Below, in pieces: positions 5,958 to 7,529 of a DNA stretch of 7,529 nucleotides. The notes beneath the pieces are model-generated. The model did not search any database. It saw nothing but the letters and a program-made list of their open reading frames with translations, and was not told where the DNA came from. Source of the DNA: a bacterium HR32. Its GTDB lineage: Bacteria; Sysuimicrobiota; Sysuimicrobiia; Sysuimicrobiales; Sysuimicrobiaceae. The stretch is taken from NCBI GenBank assembly GCA_002898935.1, contig BEII01000071.1:1-7529 (forward strand), given 5' to 3'. The translations under genes and the position numbers were made by a program. Positions within the stretch are counted from its first letter, which is position 1. Each line of letters begins with the position of its first letter.

Positions 5958-7529
5958 TCAGCCCACCGCCGTCGGCCGCAGGGCGCGGCCCGCCCCGAGC
6001 CTCGCGAGCCCCAAGGCCGCGAAGCTCACCAACAGCAGCAGCACCGTGAGGGCCGCCGCCCCGCCCCAGATGCCGTTGCCGATCATGTTCAGGATGGCGA
6101 AGGTCGCCACCACGTTGCCGGGCGAGACCAAGAACACCGCGATGCTGACGTTGGTCACCGCCCGGACAAAGGACACCGTGAAGCCCTCCAGGAACGCCCG
6201 CCGCAACAGCGGGAGGTACACGTCCCGCAGCACGTGCAGCCCCCGGGCGCCCAGGTTGCTCGCAGCTTCCTCGATGGACCGGTCGACCTGCTGAAGCTGT
6301 GCCGCCGCCGCTTGGTACCCCAGGGGTAGGTGCCAGAAAGCCAGGGCCAGCACCAGGACCCACGGCGTGCCCACCAATTCGAGGGGAGGGCGGTTGAAGG
6401 CCAGCACGAACCCCACGCCCACGAACACACCGGGAAGCGCCCCTGGAAGGACCGCCAGGAAGTCCAGGGCGCGGCGTAGGGGCAGGGCGCGGGAAGTCAG
6501 GAAGGCGAGCAGCACCCCCGCCGTCGCGGTCACCAGCCCCGCACCCGCCGCGACCCGCAGGCTCGCCCACAGGCTGCCCACGCGGTCGCGCGCCAGGGCG
6601 AAGTGTTCCAGGGTGAACGACCAGTCCCGGCCCCACACCGCGGTGAAGGCCCCCGCCACCACACCCAGGTACACGAGCAGGACCAGCACGCTGACCGCGG
6701 TGCACACGAAGAAGACCGCCCACCGCAGAGGTGGGTACGTGGGTGGCGGCTCCAGCCGCGTGCCGCGGCCGGCCACGGTGGTGTACCGGCGCCGGCCTAC
6801 CCAGTACCGCTCCACCAGGAACAGGGCGGTGGTGGGCACCACCAGCAGGGCCACCACGAGGGAAGCCCCCCGCAGGTCTGCCATGCCCTCCATGCGGAAC
6901 CACGCTTCGGTGGCCAGCAGCGGCATCCCCCCCGCGATGACCACCGCGTTCCCGAAGTCCGCCAGCACGGAGATGGCCACCACGAGCGCCGCGCCCGCGA
7001 TCCCCGGCCTCGCCAAGGCGAGGGTCACGGTGCGGAGCACGTTCTTTTCGTCGGCGCCGAGGTTGCGGGCTGCGTGCTCCAGGCTCGGATTGACACCTTC
7101 CAGCACGCCCGCGATCACCAGCATGGCCAGGGGGAAGAAGGCCACCGTCTGCACGAGCCACAGCCCGGGCAGCCCGAACAGGTTGACGTCCAGGCCCAGC
7201 AGGTGTCGGGTGACCAGTCCCTGCCGTCCGAACAGCAGGATGTAGGAGAACGCCACCATGAAGGGCGGCGCGAACAGCGGCAGCAGCGCCACCGCGCGGA
7301 AGAACCGCCGGCCGGGCACGTCCGGACGGGTGGTGGCGAAGGCGAAGGCCAACCCCACCGCCACGGCGGTGGTGGTAGACAGGGCGGTGGTCAGCAGGCT
7401 GTTCCGGGCCGCCTGGACCCAACGGACGCTCTGGGGGATGGCGAGGTAGTCCGCGAGGCTGGGGTAGGCCAGGACGCGCAAGGTCGGGTACAGGACGAAC
7501 AGGAGGAGGGCGCCGGCCCCGACCGCGAA
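5958..7529 (-). CDS. ABC importer permease, fused two-domain FbpB/ThiP type (5' end truncated)
   Basis: Inner-membrane channel subunit of a binding-protein-dependent ABC importer, with both permease domains fused in one chain (COG1178-like). The reading frame stays open to the window edge, so the N-terminus is missing; 523 residues are visible. The TTG at 7481 falls inside the first hydrophobic helix (LLLFVLYPTL) and is an internal Leu, not a start. About 12 membrane helices can be seen, six per half. Each half ends in a cytoplasmic EAA loop for ATPase docking: residues 152-158 (HAARNLG, first Glu replaced by His) and 421-427 (EAASNLG, followed by YLP, canonical). The visible length is about that of a standard FbpB (around 500-550 aa), so little is probably missing. 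The ATPase gene follows after 2 nt, and the two should form one transporter. Its substrate cannot be read from the permease; iron, sugar phosphate, phosphonate and thiamine importers all share this fold. Confidence 0.93.
   Translation of the reverse strand, partial: FAVGAGALLLFVLYPTLRVLAYPSLADYLAIPQSVRWVQAARNSLLTTALSTTTAVAVGLAFAFATTRPDVPGRRFFRAVALLPLFAPPFMVAFSYILLFGRQGLVTRHLLGLDVNLFGLPGLWLVQTVAFFPLAMLVIAGVLEGVNPSLEHAARNLGADEKNVLRTVTLALARPGIAGAALVVAISVLADFGNAVVIAGGMPLLATEAWFRMEGMADLRGASLVVALLVVPTTALFLVERYWVGRRRYTTVAGRGTRLEPPPTYPPLRWAVFFVCTAVSVLVLLVYLGVVAGAFTAVWGRDWSFTLEHFALARDRVGSLWASLRVAAGAGLVTATAGVLLAFLTSRALPLRRALDFLAVLPGALPGVFVGVGFVLAFNRPPLELVGTPWVLVLALAFWHLPLGYQAAAAQLQQVDRSIEEAASNLGARGLHVLRDVYLPLLRRAFLEGFTVSFVRAVTNVSIAVFLVSPGNVVATFAILNMIGNGIWGGAAALTVLLLLVSFAALGLARLGAGRALRPTAVG

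Noticed and set aside
4870..7422. Apparent 850-residue minus-strand fusion ending in an ATPase.
   Set aside because: The N-terminal part is an out-of-frame reading of the upstream permease; the ATPase starts at 5955.
7479..7481. TTG as the start of the first permease.
   Set aside because: The frame stays open to the window edge and the codon lies inside the first hydrophobic helix (LFVLYPTLRVL), so it encodes an internal Leu.

Overview
The window comes from a GC-rich bacterium (roughly 68-70% G+C by eye). Every gene lies on the minus strand, so transcription runs from position 7529 toward position 1. The taxon cannot be fixed from this sequence. Two visible substrate-binding proteins have ordinary Sec signal peptides ending in A/G-x-A-type sites and no lipobox cysteine. 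That suits a diderm envelope with a periplasm (Deinococcota, Armatimonadota-like or proteobacterial lineages) better than a typical monoderm, but it is weak evidence.

In transcription order the layout is: (1) a fused-domain FbpB/ThiP-type permease whose 5' end is cut off by the window edge (5958-7529); (2) its FbpC/PotA-type ATPase (4870-5955); (3) a COG1840/AfuA-type periplasmic binding protein (3851-4873); (4) a second, unusually long fused permease of 735 aa (1636-3843); (5) a second FbpC/AfuC-type ATPase (566-1639); (6) after a 39-nt gap, the first 175 codons of a binding protein from another family (SBP_bac_1, MalE/UgpB-like), cut off by the left edge. Genes 1-5 are packed with gaps of 2 and 7 nt or overlaps of 1-4 nt, so they almost certainly form one translationally coupled operon whose promoter lies beyond position 7529. 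No stretch longer than 39 nt lacks a gene. I see no RNA gene, mobile element, CRISPR array, terminator or convincing promoter.

The most informative reading concerns genes 3-5. They have the order and architecture of afuABC: binding protein, long permease, ATPase. The binding protein lacks the Tyr-Tyr pair that FbpA proteins use to hold Fe(III). In its place is a His-Asp pair followed 23 residues later by a Glu, the same spacing I recall for the sugar-binding His205/Asp206/Glu229 of Actinobacillus AfuA, a hexose-phosphate receptor. An automatic label of 'iron(III) transporter' is therefore probably wrong, and a phosphorylated sugar or similar organophosphate is the better guess. Genes 1-2 are a second importer core of the same superfamily; its own receptor may lie upstream of the window, or it may share the gene 3 receptor. 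Gene 6 opens what is probably a third carbohydrate or polyol-phosphate importer. The region is thus an uptake cluster, not a defence or mobile island; its features are variations on known transporters, and I found no clearly new system.
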